Shown piece after piece: positions 1 to 7,718 of a stretch of DNA of 43,857 nucleotides (within the stretch, counting starts at the first letter, position 1; the number at the start of each line of letters is the position of its first letter). The notes beneath the pieces are model-generated. The model made no database searches. It was not told where the DNA came from and worked only from the letters and a program-made list of their open reading frames with translations. The stretch lies in assembly GCA_018648225.1 (NCBI GenBank), contig JABGRQ010000108.1, positions 1 to 43,857 of the forward strand, written 5' to 3'. This stretch comes from Chloroflexota bacterium. GTDB taxonomy: Bacteria; Chloroflexota; Anaerolineae; Anaerolineales; UBA11858. The translations under genes were made by a program, and so were the position numbers.

Positions 1-1375
1 CTAGCACCCCTTTGACCTGGCCCTTTGAGATCAGCGGCAGCCCATAATACGTAAGAAACTGTTCCCTGATAAATGGCTGAATACCCTCTTCGTCGAGCTG
101 CGATAAATCTTCAATATGGATAATTTTGCGTTCTAATGCGACTCGCCCGGCCAGCCCTTCGCCCAAACGGAACATTGAATAAGCGAGCGTTTGTGAGCGG
201 AAGCCGCGCACCGATTTGTAATCCAGCATATTTGCGTTCGCAGGCAATAAAGCAATGCTGCATGCATCGGCGTTGAGGTGCGCTTCAACTTGTTCCAGCA
301 AAATATTCAGGGTGATTTGTACATCGATACTGGCTGAAATGGCGACATCGATATTATGCAGCGCTTCCAGTTTATGGAGTTGGCGTTGTGTATTTTCAAG
401 CAGGCTCGCGTTCTGAATGGCGATAGCGGCCACATTTGCCAATGCTGCGAGAATATCTACATCGTCTTGCTCATATCCTTCGAGTTCGTGGCTTTGCACT
501 TGTATCACGCCAACCGTCTCGCCTTTTTCTTTGATCGGCGCAAAAATGGCAGAACGGGTTACGGGCTCTTCGTATTCTGATATGGGATGTGTTTTGTTTA
601 CCTGCCCGGTATCTGAAATATGGTACAGTGTTTTAGAGGCTTCGATAGCGGCCAGATAATCGGGATAATAAATGGCTTTTCCTGTGATGATAACCTGGCT
701 TTGTGGGCCACCATTTTCGCTCTCATTGAGTGGAATCGGTGGGTATGCCGTCACATCGCATACCTGACCATTTGTGAAGACATATTTTGCGTGGATCAGG
801 TTAGTCTGATGACTGAAAGATGAAATAATAAACGTATCGACACGCATCAGGTCGCGTACATATTCATGAATGATCTGATACACATCTTCGAGCTGCCGGG
901 CATCTCCCAGGGCAATAGAAAGTTGATTGGCCGCCATTTGATGTTGTAAAAGATGTTGAATTTTCTGCGCATCTGCGCGGCGCTGGCGCTGAATTTGTTT
1001 TTCATCCAAAGCGCGCCGAACCGCCAGGCCTAACCGGGATAAGCGGTCTTTAAGTACATAATCAGTGGCCCCCAGTTTTAAGGTTTCTACGGCAAGTTCT
1101 TCCCACAGATTACCAGAGACGATAATAAAAGGGATATCCAGGTTTGTTTCTGTGAATAGTTTTAATGCTTCAAGTCCGGTGAAGGTAGGCAGGTTATAGT
1201 CTGCCAGGATGAGATCGTATGCGCCATTTTCCAATGAAGCAATAAATTCATCCTGCGTTGCAACGCGGTGCCAATCGCAGGCGAATTCATTTTCTTCAAG
1301 TCTTAGAATTGCCAGTTCTGCATCTAACGGATCATCTTCGAGATACAGAATTCGCAATGGGAGCGACGGCGACAT
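1..1375 (-). CDS. Receiver-GAF signalling protein, 3' end outside window
   Basis: Translation from ATG 1375 gives an N-terminal CheY-like receiver domain with the acidic pair D14/D15, the phospho-acceptor D59, S87 and K109. A charged helical linker follows (about residues 115-160). Then come two GAF-like regions, the first including a stretch reading THPISEYEEPVTRSAIFAP and the second after a linker near residue 345. The frame is open to the window edge, so the output domain (histidine kinase, cyclase or other) is not visible. The start is set by CCAGGAG eight bases before the ATG. It lies 30 bp downstream of a single-domain response regulator on the same strand, so the two probably form one phosphorelay unit. 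The receiver-GAF call is firm; the final output is unknown. Confidence 0.85.
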   Translation of the reverse strand, partial: MSPSLPLRILYLEDDPLDAELAILRLEENEFACDWHRVATQDEFIASLENGAYDLILADYNLPTFTGLEALKLFTETNLDIPFIIVSGNLWEELAVETLKLGATDYVLKDRLSRLGLAVRRALDEKQIQRQRRADAQKIQHLLQHQMAANQLSIALGDARQLEDVYQIIHEYVRDLMRVDTFIISSFSHQTNLIHAKYVFTNGQVCDVTAYPPIPLNESENGGPQSQVIITGKAIYYPDYLAAIEASKTLYHISDTGQVNKTHPISEYEEPVTRSAIFAPIKEKGETVGVIQVQSHELEGYEQDDVDILAALANVAAIAIQNASLLENTQRQLHKLEALHNIDVAISASIDVQITLNILLEQVEAHLNADACSIALLPANANMLDYKSVRGFRSQTLAYSMFRLGEGLAGRVALERKIIHIEDLSQLDEEGIQPFIREQFLTYYGLPLISKGQVKGVL

Positions 1376-1405
1376 TTAATTCTCCTGGCAATATAAGCTG
1401 GCCTG

Positions 1406-1837
1406 TTATTTGGGGACTTCGTTCGTCAAAATCCAGAACAAGCCCAGTTGCCGGACAACTTCCAGGAATTGTTGAAAAGCCACCGGTTTGACGACGTATG
1501 CATTGACCCCAAGATTATAGCTCTCAATAATATCCTGTTCTTCGCGCGACGAAGTCAGGACAACGATGGGAATATGCTTGAGATCAGGGTCGCCCTTTAC
1601 CTGACGCAGAACTTCCAGGCCGCTCACTTTTGGCATCTTCAAGTCTAGCAACACAACTACAGGATGCTCTTTAGGGCGGTCTGAAAATTCGCCGCGTCTG
1701 TATAGGTAATCGAGCGCAATAACGCCATTATGGGCAACAACAACCTGATTGCCCAGTTTATAGTCTTCCAAAGCGATGAGTGTAAGTTCAACATCTTTGG
1801 GATCATCTTCGACAAGTAGGATTATTTTTGATTTCAT
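1406..1837 (-). CDS. Single-domain response regulator (Rcp1/CheY-like)
   Basis: This 143-aa protein is a receiver domain only. Acidic residues D11/D12, phospho-acceptor D65 (in LLDLKMP), T95 and K117 (in VVKPV) are all present. The long insertion between helix 2 and strand 3 (RRGEFSDRPKEHP) is typical of the Rcp1-type regulators that pair with phytochrome or GAF-containing histidine kinases. It probably receives phosphate from a kinase and signals by protein contact, since there is no DNA-binding domain. The receiver-GAF gene follows after 30 bp on the same strand. No clear Shine-Dalgarno is visible at the start. Confidence 0.9.
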   Translation of the reverse strand: MKSKIILLVEDDPKDVELTLIALEDYKLGNQVVVAHNGVIALDYLYRRGEFSDRPKEHPVVVLLDLKMPKVSGLEVLRQVKGDPDLKHIPIVVLTSSREEQDIIESYNLGVNAYVVKPVAFQQFLEVVRQLGLFWILTNEVPK

Positions 1838-1866
1838 AGGTCTCTAAACAAAAATCATGGGAATAA

Positions 1867-1892
1867 CCTCTGCTCTAAAGCAGGGGGTTTTT
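1867..1892. other. Hairpin with T-run in leader of the response regulator
   Basis: CCTCTGCT, a CTAA loop and AGCAGGGG form an 8-bp stem (one G-T pair) followed on the plus strand by GTTTTT. It looks like a plus-strand terminator, but no plus-strand gene precedes it. On the minus strand it lies in the 5' leader of the regulator at 1406-1837. Its role is uncertain. Confidence 0.35.
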
Positions 1893-1980
1893 GATATTTG
1901 AACGATAACACAATGATACTATGATTTACGCGTTTCTCGACAAAATAGAGTACGAATCGCTACTATTTTGCATAATTTCA

Positions 1981-2898
1981 TCATCGCGGCGTGAATATGG
2001 CTAGGGAAAAATCATCATCACCAACCGGCGGGATACGCTCAAGCCAATTCAGCCCTGCCAGGGGCTGGGTGCATGCACCATACGAACAAATCAGAATCTC
2101 GCGCTGTTGCGCTTCCTGGCGCAGTCGCTCCAGCACTGTTGCAAAAATATCGCCCCCAAAGGGATTGAACAAAAAGAAAACCGTACCATCGGCATAGTCT
2201 GCTACGCGCGCATCGGCCTGGATATAATCTGCATTTATCAACTGTAAGGCTGCTGCCTGCTGGCGCGCATAGGCACAAAACGCAGGCTGATACTCTACCC
2301 CAACGCAGCGCACGCCAGTCAGTAAGTGCATTAACGCGGTCACTTTCCCCAGCCCCGAGCCCAGATCATAAAAAACATCGTTATCCGTGAAGGCAACTCG
2401 CTCGGTCAATTCAAGGATCACGCTGGCGGGCGCAGGTTCATAGCGCACCATGCCATATTCGCGCGGGAGATTCGCCTGGGGCTGCGGCTGGGGAAGTAAG
2501 ACGCCATCGAGTAAAAAATCGAGATTTTCATAGCCATAATGGGATATGCCCCATTGGTGCGGCGCGTAATTTGTGTAGGGTTGCAGCCATTGGCGTAATT
2601 TTTCGCGAGAAGGCGGTTGGTTTTTAATGCGGATTTTCCAATCGTGGAACAGGGCTGCGTTGGTTGCTTCTAACTGCTCACCCAGCGCCTGAGCCTGTTG
2701 AAATAAGCGGACTCGCTCAGGGCTGGTTTGGTGATCCTCGGTGTGGAGCTTGCCGATAACGCGCACAAAATCGAGCGCTTCTTTGCGAGCCTGAAAATTC
2801 AGCGCGTCAAAAAGCACCGGGGAGCTTTGTAGTTCATCGAGATCGCGCTGTAGTATGGCAATATTCATTCGTATTCCAGACATCGGAATATTTTTCAT
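1981..2898 (-). CDS. SAM-dependent methyltransferase, DOT1-like fold
   Basis: This 305-aa protein has a variable helical N-terminal half and a class I methyltransferase C-terminal half. Motif I is FYDLGSGLGKVT, motif II is the acidic VGVEYQ, and the strand-4 motif reads FFLFNPFGGD. The DLGSG-x-G-x-V plus GVE pattern recalls the histone-lysine methyltransferase DOT1 family, which has bacterial members of unknown substrate. Protein, lipid or small-molecule methylation are all possible. Two starts compete: ATG 2898, used here, has no good ribosome site; ATG 2868 (MNIAIL) has GGAA seven bases upstream and may be the real one. The gene lies downstream of the tRNA-Glu gene, separated by a terminator. 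Confidence 0.75.
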   Translation of the reverse strand: MKNIPMSGIRMNIAILQRDLDELQSSPVLFDALNFQARKEALDFVRVIGKLHTEDHQTSPERVRLFQQAQALGEQLEATNAALFHDWKIRIKNQPPSREKLRQWLQPYTNYAPHQWGISHYGYENLDFLLDGVLLPQPQPQANLPREYGMVRYEPAPASVILELTERVAFTDNDVFYDLGSGLGKVTALMHLLTGVRCVGVEYQPAFCAYARQQAAALQLINADYIQADARVADYADGTVFFLFNPFGGDIFATVLERLRQEAQQREILICSYGACTQPLAGLNWLERIPPVGDDDFSLAIFTPR

Positions 2899-2924
2899 CG
2901 TTTTGCGTAAGTTCCAGCTTAATC

Positions 2925-2955
2925 AAAAAAGTCACTCAAGTGATGAGCGACTTCT
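2925..2955 (-). terminator. Terminator of tRNA-Glu
   Basis: On the minus strand AGTCGCTCA, TCACT and TGAGTGACT form a stem with one wobble pair, followed by TTTTTTG. It lies 11 nt past the tRNA 3' end. Confidence 0.75.
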
Positions 2956-2965
2956 TTGATGGCGA

Positions 2966-3038
2966 TGCCCCCACGGGGTTTCGAACCCCGGTTTTAGCCT
3001 TGAGAGGGCTACGTCCTGGGCCACTAGACGATGGGGGC
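2966..3038 (-). tRNA. tRNA-Glu (anticodon CTC)
   Basis: A 73-nt cloverleaf can be drawn on the minus strand. The acceptor stem is GCCCCCA/TGGGGGC, the D stem GTC/GAC, the anticodon stem TAGCC/GGCTA with loop CTCTCAA, and the T arm carries GGTTCGAAACC. Position 33 is T, the anticodon is CTC (reads GAG) and the discriminator base is A. The 3' CCA is not encoded, because TCG follows, so a CCA-adding enzyme is needed. The tRNA has its own promoter and terminator. Confidence 0.95.
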
Positions 3039-3059
3039 GGGGTTTCACAAGCGGGAAAA

Positions 3060-3088
3060 ATTCTACCATGCAGGGTATTGCCCGTCAA
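3060..3088 (-). promoter_or_regulatory. Promoter of tRNA-Glu
   Basis: TTGACG and TAGAAT separated by 17 bp on the minus strand fit a housekeeping promoter. The expected start point is about 15 nt before the mature tRNA 5' end. Confidence 0.75.
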
Positions 3089-3094
3089 CGATGG

Positions 3095-3103
3095 TGATAC
3101 AAT
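3095..3103 (+). promoter_or_regulatory. Extended -10, possible leaderless start
   Basis: TGATACAAT ends six bases before ATG 3110, and no Shine-Dalgarno is seen. Transcription would then begin at or next to the start codon. Confidence 0.5.
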
Positions 3104-3109
3104 TCTGGC

Positions 3110-4366
3110 ATGCTAAAAAAGCGAATGATATTCACCCTTGCAGTTATATTGGGCCTGTTGCTGGTTGGCCTGCTCTTGTATCAAATTCCGGCGATTAACC
3201 AGCGCTTGTCGTGGCGTCTGGATATTGCCCTGACCTACCTGCGGGGGGTGGTCAGCCCGGTTGAGGCCATCCCCACCCCGGTGGCGCAAGTTTCGCCCAC
3301 GGCTCCGGCGTTGTCGCCTACCCCTTCGGCCACGCTCACCACCGAGCCAAGCCCAACCCCCCTCCCCGCGGATATTCCCACAGAAACACCCCTGCCATCC
3401 CCCACGCCGCTCCCCGAAAAAGTTGAATTGCCCGTACTGGGCTGGGAGCAGCAAGACTGGAACAACTGTGGCCCGGCGGCGCTTTCGATGTATTTGCATT
3501 ATTATGGTTGGGAGGGCGATCAGTTCAGTATTTCGAATGAACTCAAGCCCGTGCGCGGCGACCGCAATGTCAATGTAGAAGAATTGGCCTATTTTGCGCG
3601 CAACTATGCGGGTTGGCTGAACACCCAATACCGCGTGGGCGGCGATATTGAGTTGCTGAAGCAGTTTGTAGCGGCTGAAATCCCGGTGCTGATTGAATCG
3701 AGTTTCTTTTTTGCAGGCCAGTATTGGCCTAACGACGATCTCTGGGCGGCGCATTATTTGCTGGTGACGGGTTACAACGAAGCCCGCGGGGTATTTCTGG
3801 TACAAGATACCTATCATGGCCCCGATCAGGTGTTGACGTATGCCGAGTTGGATGAATACTGGCAGCCCTTCAATCGCTTGTATATGTTGAGTTATTTGCC
3901 CGCGCAAGAAGAGACGGTGCGGGCGATCCTGGGGGAGGCGTGGGATGAGGCCATCAGCCGCCAGCAAGCCCTGGACGCGGCCCAGGTCGAGATTGATGCA
4001 GACCCCGAAGATGTTTATGCCTGGTTCAACCTGGGCACCAATCTGGTCTATTTTGAACGCTATGAAGAAGCTGCCCAGGCCTACGATCAGGCGCGTAATA
4101 TCGGACTGCCGCAGCGCATGTTGCGGTATCAATTTGGGCCGTTTTTCGCCTACTTCCACACCAACCGCATTGATGATTTGCTCACGGTGACCAAATATGC
4201 CCTACAGCGCACACCCAATTCGGAGGAAGCGTTGCTTTGGCATGGTTGGGGATTGTATCGTCAGAGCGATATCAATGGTGCCGTGGCCGATTTTCGGGCC
4301 GCACTGGAAGCGAATCGTTTTTATTTAGACGCGCAGTACGCGCTGGATTTTGTACTAAATCAATAG
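3110..4366 (+). CDS. Membrane-anchored C39-like cysteine peptidase with TPRs
   Basis: This 418-aa protein has one N-terminal transmembrane segment (about residues 7-25), then a Pro/Thr/Ser-rich spacer (about 50-103), then a papain-like C39-type domain (about 107-265). The catalytic residues can be read as C120 in NNCGPAAL, H215 in AAHYLLV and D233 in VQDTY. The last 140 residues form TPR-like helical repeats (DVYAWFNLGTNLVYFERYEEA). The domain should lie outside the membrane on a flexible stalk. C39-type domains cleave peptides or peptide bridges; the substrate here is unknown and no export ABC transporter or bacteriocin gene is adjacent. The start has no Shine-Dalgarno but has an extended -10 just upstream. 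Confidence 0.8.
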   Translation: MLKKRMIFTLAVILGLLLVGLLLYQIPAINQRLSWRLDIALTYLRGVVSPVEAIPTPVAQVSPTAPALSPTPSATLTTEPSPTPLPADIPTETPLPSPTPLPEKVELPVLGWEQQDWNNCGPAALSMYLHYYGWEGDQFSISNELKPVRGDRNVNVEELAYFARNYAGWLNTQYRVGGDIELLKQFVAAEIPVLIESSFFFAGQYWPNDDLWAAHYLLVTGYNEARGVFLVQDTYHGPDQVLTYAELDEYWQPFNRLYMLSYLPAQEETVRAILGEAWDEAISRQQALDAAQVEIDADPEDVYAWFNLGTNLVYFERYEEAAQAYDQARNIGLPQRMLRYQFGPFFAYFHTNRIDDLLTVTKYALQRTPNSEEALLWHGWGLYRQSDINGAVADFRAALEANRFYLDAQYALDFVLNQ

Positions 4367-4371
4367 AAAGT

Positions 4372-4442
4372 CACAGAGCACACAGAGACTACAGAGAAAA
4401 AATTTCATATCAGCTCTCAATGATCTCTATGCGCTCTGTGGT
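4372..4442. repeat. Degenerate CACAGAG/CTCTGTG palindromic repeat
   Basis: CACAGAGCACACAGAGACTACAG is answered 40 bases later by CTCTATGCGCTCTGTGG. The structure (iterated CACAGAG units, AT-rich centre, inverted copies) resembles the other dispersed repeats near 7612, 22558 and 39123. It fills the gap before the aldo/keto reductase. Confidence 0.5.
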
Positions 4443-4459
4443 TCATCAAGGAGTTTGTC

Positions 4460-5314
4460 ATGCAAAAACGACGTTTTGGACGCAGCGGACATGAGAGCAG
4501 TATCGCTATTTTTGGCGCGGCTGCGTTGTGGGAGATTTCGCAGGAAGATGCCGATGTGGTTGTGGAGCAGGCACTCGCGGCGGGCGTGAATCATTTTGAT
4601 GTCGCACCCTCCTACGGTCAGGCGGAATTGCGCCTCGGCCCGTGGATGCCGCGCATTCGCGAACAAGTTTTTTTAGGCTGCAAGACGATGGAGCGTACAA
4701 AGGAAGGCGCCGCCGCTGAGATGCGCCGTTCGCTGGAATTGCTGCAAGTCGAGTCATTTGACCTGTACCAAATGCACGCCGTCACCACTCTGGACGAACT
4801 CGACGCGGCCACGGCTCCGGGCGGTGCGCTGGAAGCGATCATCGAAGCCCGCGAGCAGGGCTTGACGCGCTATATCGGCATCACCGGCCACGGCGTGGAC
4901 AGCCCGGCAATTTATCTAGAAGCTCTGGAACGGTTTGATTTTGACAGCGTGCTTTTCCCGCTTAATTTTGTACAATATGCCAACCCCGAATATCGGCGCA
5001 ACAGCGAAGAATTGATACGCGTCTGTCGGGAGCGTGATGTAGGCACGATGATTATCAAAACCGTGTGCCGTAGGCCGTGGGGCGAGCAAGAGCCAACGCA
5101 TACGACCTGGTATCAGCCCTTCACCGAACAGGGGATCATTCAGGAAGCGGTCAATTTTGCGCTTTCGCAAGATGTCAGCGGGTTGTGTACGGTCGGTGAT
5201 ACGCGCGTGCTGCCGTTGGTGCTGCAGGCTTGCGAACAGTTCACACCGCTGAGTGACACGGCGCAGGCAGAAATGATTACTAAGGCGAATCAGTACGAGC
5301 CGTTATTTGCGTAA
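4460..5314 (+). CDS. Aldo/keto reductase family oxidoreductase
   Basis: This 284-aa protein is somewhat short for the family. The catalytic tetrad is complete: D47, Y52 (in FDVAPSY), K75 (in GCKTMER) and H106 (in YQMHAV). The family reduces carbonyls with NAD(P)H on a TIM barrel. The C-terminal part (GLCTVGDTRVLPLVLQACE) matches the usual phosphate-binding end of the barrel. Start: AAGGAG seven bases before ATG. It stands alone, followed by a strong terminator shared with the convergent gene. Substrate unknown. Confidence 0.88.
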   Translation: MQKRRFGRSGHESSIAIFGAAALWEISQEDADVVVEQALAAGVNHFDVAPSYGQAELRLGPWMPRIREQVFLGCKTMERTKEGAAAEMRRSLELLQVESFDLYQMHAVTTLDELDAATAPGGALEAIIEAREQGLTRYIGITGHGVDSPAIYLEALERFDFDSVLFPLNFVQYANPEYRRNSEELIRVCRERDVGTMIIKTVCRRPWGEQEPTHTTWYQPFTEQGIIQEAVNFALSQDVSGLCTVGDTRVLPLVLQACEQFTPLSDTAQAEMITKANQYEPLFA

Positions 5315-5331
5315 AAATGTGGTCAGAAAAC

Positions 5332-5362
5332 AAAAAAGGGCGTGCAGCGCACGCCCTTTTTT
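5332..5362. terminator. Bidirectional terminator
   Basis: AAAAAAGGGCGTGC, loop AGC, GCACGCCCTTTTTT: a perfect 14-bp palindrome between two convergent genes, with a T-run in both directions. Confidence 0.95.
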
Positions 5363-5370
5363 GTTTCTAG

Positions 5371-7155
5371 CTACGGGCAATCGCACCAGGCTGGACAGGG
5401 CGGATTCAGACAATAGGTTGTATGCCAGCTTCCTCCCGTTGATTCACATTTGGATTGGCTCATATCCTGCGAACAGCTTTCTGATTCGTTGTCATTATCA
5501 CCATCATTGCCATCATCCTTGTTTTGCGGAGGGGGATTGCCAGCATCTTGTTGGCCCTGATCTTCAGGCGGCATGACAGACCAGCTCTCATGAACAACAA
5601 AGGTACAGCCATCAGGTGTTGTCAGCGTAACTTGGCCTAAAGTCTCTTCCATTTTCTGATTAAAGTAGCAGTAAAGCATGGGGTCAGCTTCATCATCACA
5701 CTTTGTAGTATAACGACCGGCAACGTTGACAGTGCAACCAGCCAGCGGTAATTTGCCATCAATATCTTGCATGATGTCATATTCAATCCCAATCGTCCAG
5801 GTACCATCATCACGGGCATAGTTCTCTACCGTATAAGAACCGGGTGGGGGATAGCCGCAGTTTTCGCCATTGGCTTGCTGCGTGCCAGGGACGGCGCGGG
5901 TAGGCTCAAAGTCTCCCGCGTTATTTCGTTCGAAGACGATGCCGCTGGCACAGGTGTTCCAATCCGCATCGAGCGTTTCCCAGATGATGCGAACAACTTC
6001 ATCCTCTTTTGCAACGGGAGCCGCACAGTGCAGGACATCATCTTCCAGGGTACAGCCCACCCACGAGACGTTTTCATCCCAACCCCAATCGGCGGAATCA
6101 GCAGGCGGTTCGTAACCTTCGTTATATATCCAGGCCCGCGAAAGGTCTATTGGCACGCCATTCGGGGTTGTCAGAACGACTTTTTCATCCCAGCCCAGTG
6201 CATCATCGTTGGGTTGGGTATCTACCTGATAGTCGGGGGGAATATGAACATCGAAGGTGTAATTACCTTCATCGTCCTCACCATAAACGGTCATGTGCCC
6301 AAGTCCGAGCCAGGTATCTAAAGCAGTGCAGGAATCATCCGGGACAACGCCACCTGGGATAACATCCTGTTGCTCTTCATCGGGCTGGCCGTTTTCCTGT
6401 TCGTCTCCTTGGTTTTGTTGATCTTCCGGGACAACGCCGCCTTCAGGGGCCGGATCGCCGGGGCCAAAATCGTCAAAGCGGAGGACGAAAAAGTGGTCGA
6501 TGAGCAACTGCGAATTTTCAACAACGGCCAATAGATTCCAGTTATCGCGTTGAAAATCGCGGCCCAGATCAACTTCGAGATGGGATGATGCCTCGGGTTC
6601 AGCGACCTCCCAAAAGTAGACCAACGCAGCGCCATCTTCTTTAATGGCTACCAGCACGTCGTACCAGATACCCACTTCAAAGGCTGAATTTCCATCCAGT
6701 TCAAAATATTCGGTTTGCTCTTCATACATCCAGGAACGCGCCTGGCCGTACTCGATAAATGACCATTCTCGATAACCGGGTTCCCAGCGTACACCACTCT
6801 CCATGCTGTAGATGAAATTATATTCTTCGGTCAGTTGCAGGCGTGTCAGATAAGCCACTGGCGCACCGTCTAGATAAAGGTTGGTGAAATAGCCTTCCCA
6901 GCCGCCATAGGATGTCAACTCAATGATGCCGTTGCGGTGTTCAAGATCGCCGTAAGCGTATTTTTCTTCGTCGAACTCGTCAAAACTTTCGACAAAAGAT
7001 ACGGAAACGCCCGATAGCGCCTCATAGACATACCAGGGCAGTTCCGGTTCATCATCCGCCAATTTCATCTGAAGCACGGGCGGCGATGGCGCAAAACCGC
7101 TGAAACAGAAGACAGCCAGCCCTAGAAAAAAGAGTAAAAGGTTTTTTCGTATCAT
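5371..7155 (-). CDS. Large secreted protein of unknown function
   Basis: This 594-aa protein has a signal peptide (RKNLLLFFLGLAVFCF, cleavage near residue 20-30). Residues 60-240 look like an all-beta, concanavalin-like domain. A Gln/Glu/Asp-rich linker (about 245-275) follows, then two or three beta-rich repeats with paired Cys (for example WVGCTLEDD and LAGCTVNVAG). After a second Asp/Asn-rich linker comes a Cys-rich tail (CSQDMSQSKC, CLNPPCPAWCDC). The even number of Cys suggests disulphides outside the membrane. There is no catalytic motif that I recognise and no sorting signal. GGAGGT eight bases before ATG 7155 is a strong ribosome site. An adhesive or surface-binding role is a guess. 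Confidence 0.75.
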   Translation of the reverse strand: MIRKNLLLFFLGLAVFCFSGFAPSPPVLQMKLADDEPELPWYVYEALSGVSVSFVESFDEFDEEKYAYGDLEHRNGIIELTSYGGWEGYFTNLYLDGAPVAYLTRLQLTEEYNFIYSMESGVRWEPGYREWSFIEYGQARSWMYEEQTEYFELDGNSAFEVGIWYDVLVAIKEDGAALVYFWEVAEPEASSHLEVDLGRDFQRDNWNLLAVVENSQLLIDHFFVLRFDDFGPGDPAPEGGVVPEDQQNQGDEQENGQPDEEQQDVIPGGVVPDDSCTALDTWLGLGHMTVYGEDDEGNYTFDVHIPPDYQVDTQPNDDALGWDEKVVLTTPNGVPIDLSRAWIYNEGYEPPADSADWGWDENVSWVGCTLEDDVLHCAAPVAKEDEVVRIIWETLDADWNTCASGIVFERNNAGDFEPTRAVPGTQQANGENCGYPPPGSYTVENYARDDGTWTIGIEYDIMQDIDGKLPLAGCTVNVAGRYTTKCDDEADPMLYCYFNQKMEETLGQVTLTTPDGCTFVVHESWSVMPPEDQGQQDAGNPPPQNKDDGNDGDNDNESESCSQDMSQSKCESTGGSWHTTYCLNPPCPAWCDCP

Positions 7156-7262
7156 TGTAGCTACCTCCAGACAGTAATGATAGATTCTTGAATTGCAGCC
7201 TATTTCATTATATATAAATTCTCACTTTTCTCTATACCTCCCTGAAATCAGATATATTTACG

Positions 7263-7291
7263 TTGACCCCTGTTTTACTTTATGGCATAAT
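7263..7291 (+). promoter_or_regulatory. Promoter of the ileS leader
   Basis: TTGACC and CATAAT with a 17-bp spacer. The predicted start near 7298 is just upstream of T-box stem I. Confidence 0.7.
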
Positions 7292-7297
7292 CCACGC

Positions 7298-7595
7298 CAT
7301 CATTAAAAAATAAAAGCGATGATGGAAACGAGTAAATTTGCTACGCTCTGACAGCGAACCCGGGGTTGGTGTGAGCCGGGGCAGAAACGCAGATTGAAAA
7401 TCCTTCCGGAGCTTTGACCTGAAAGCCATTGGCGAGTAGGGAAAACGGAATTGCAATCCGTTATCAATTGCACGGGAATGCTCAGTGAATGCTGAAAGTC
7501 CCCGACCAAGTGCCTGCTTGATTTTGGCAGGAATCCGGGTGGTACCGCGTGAGTTATCAACTCTCGTCCCTGAGTGGGTGAGAGTTTTTATTTTA
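7298..7595 (+). promoter_or_regulatory. T-box leader controlling ileS
   Basis: The RNA carries the conserved T-box TGGTACCGCG at 7540-7549. Its TGGT pairs with the 3' end of uncharged tRNA-Ile. Stem I has the AGTA element at 7331-7334, and its base pairs GGAA (about 7324) with TTCC (7404-7407). A likely ATC specifier triplet lies at 7400-7402, which fits isoleucine. The terminator is AACTCTCGTCCC, TGAGT, GGGTGAGAGTT, then TTTATTTTA (7559-7595). T-boxes let uncharged tRNA stabilise an antiterminator, so ileS would rise when isoleucine is short. The specifier assignment rests on position and on the downstream gene, not on a folded model. Confidence 0.93.
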
Positions 7596-7611
7596 ATCAA
7601 CAAAGGAAATT

Positions 7612-7697
7612 AACCACCAAGACTCCAAGACGCTAAGAAAAACAAAAAGATAATATTCATCTCTTTGTGCCTTTGTGCCTTTGTGTCTTCGTGGTAA
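7612..7697. repeat. Dispersed palindromic repeat between T-box and ileS
   Basis: ACCACCAAGACTCCAAGAC is answered by GTGTCTTCGTGGT after CTTTGTGCCTTTGTGCC units. This is an imperfect palindrome of about 86 bp built from short CAAAG/CTTTG-type units. It separates the T-box terminator from the ileS ribosome site. Confidence 0.65.
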
Positions 7698-7718
7698 ATT
7701 GTTTTTCGGAGAGGAAAC

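Noticed and set aside
3113-4159. Long open frame (348 aa) on the minus strand opposite the C39 peptidase gene
   Set aside because: The plus strand encodes a clear signal-anchor, C39 domain and TPRs; the minus frame has no recognisable domain and no ribosome site.
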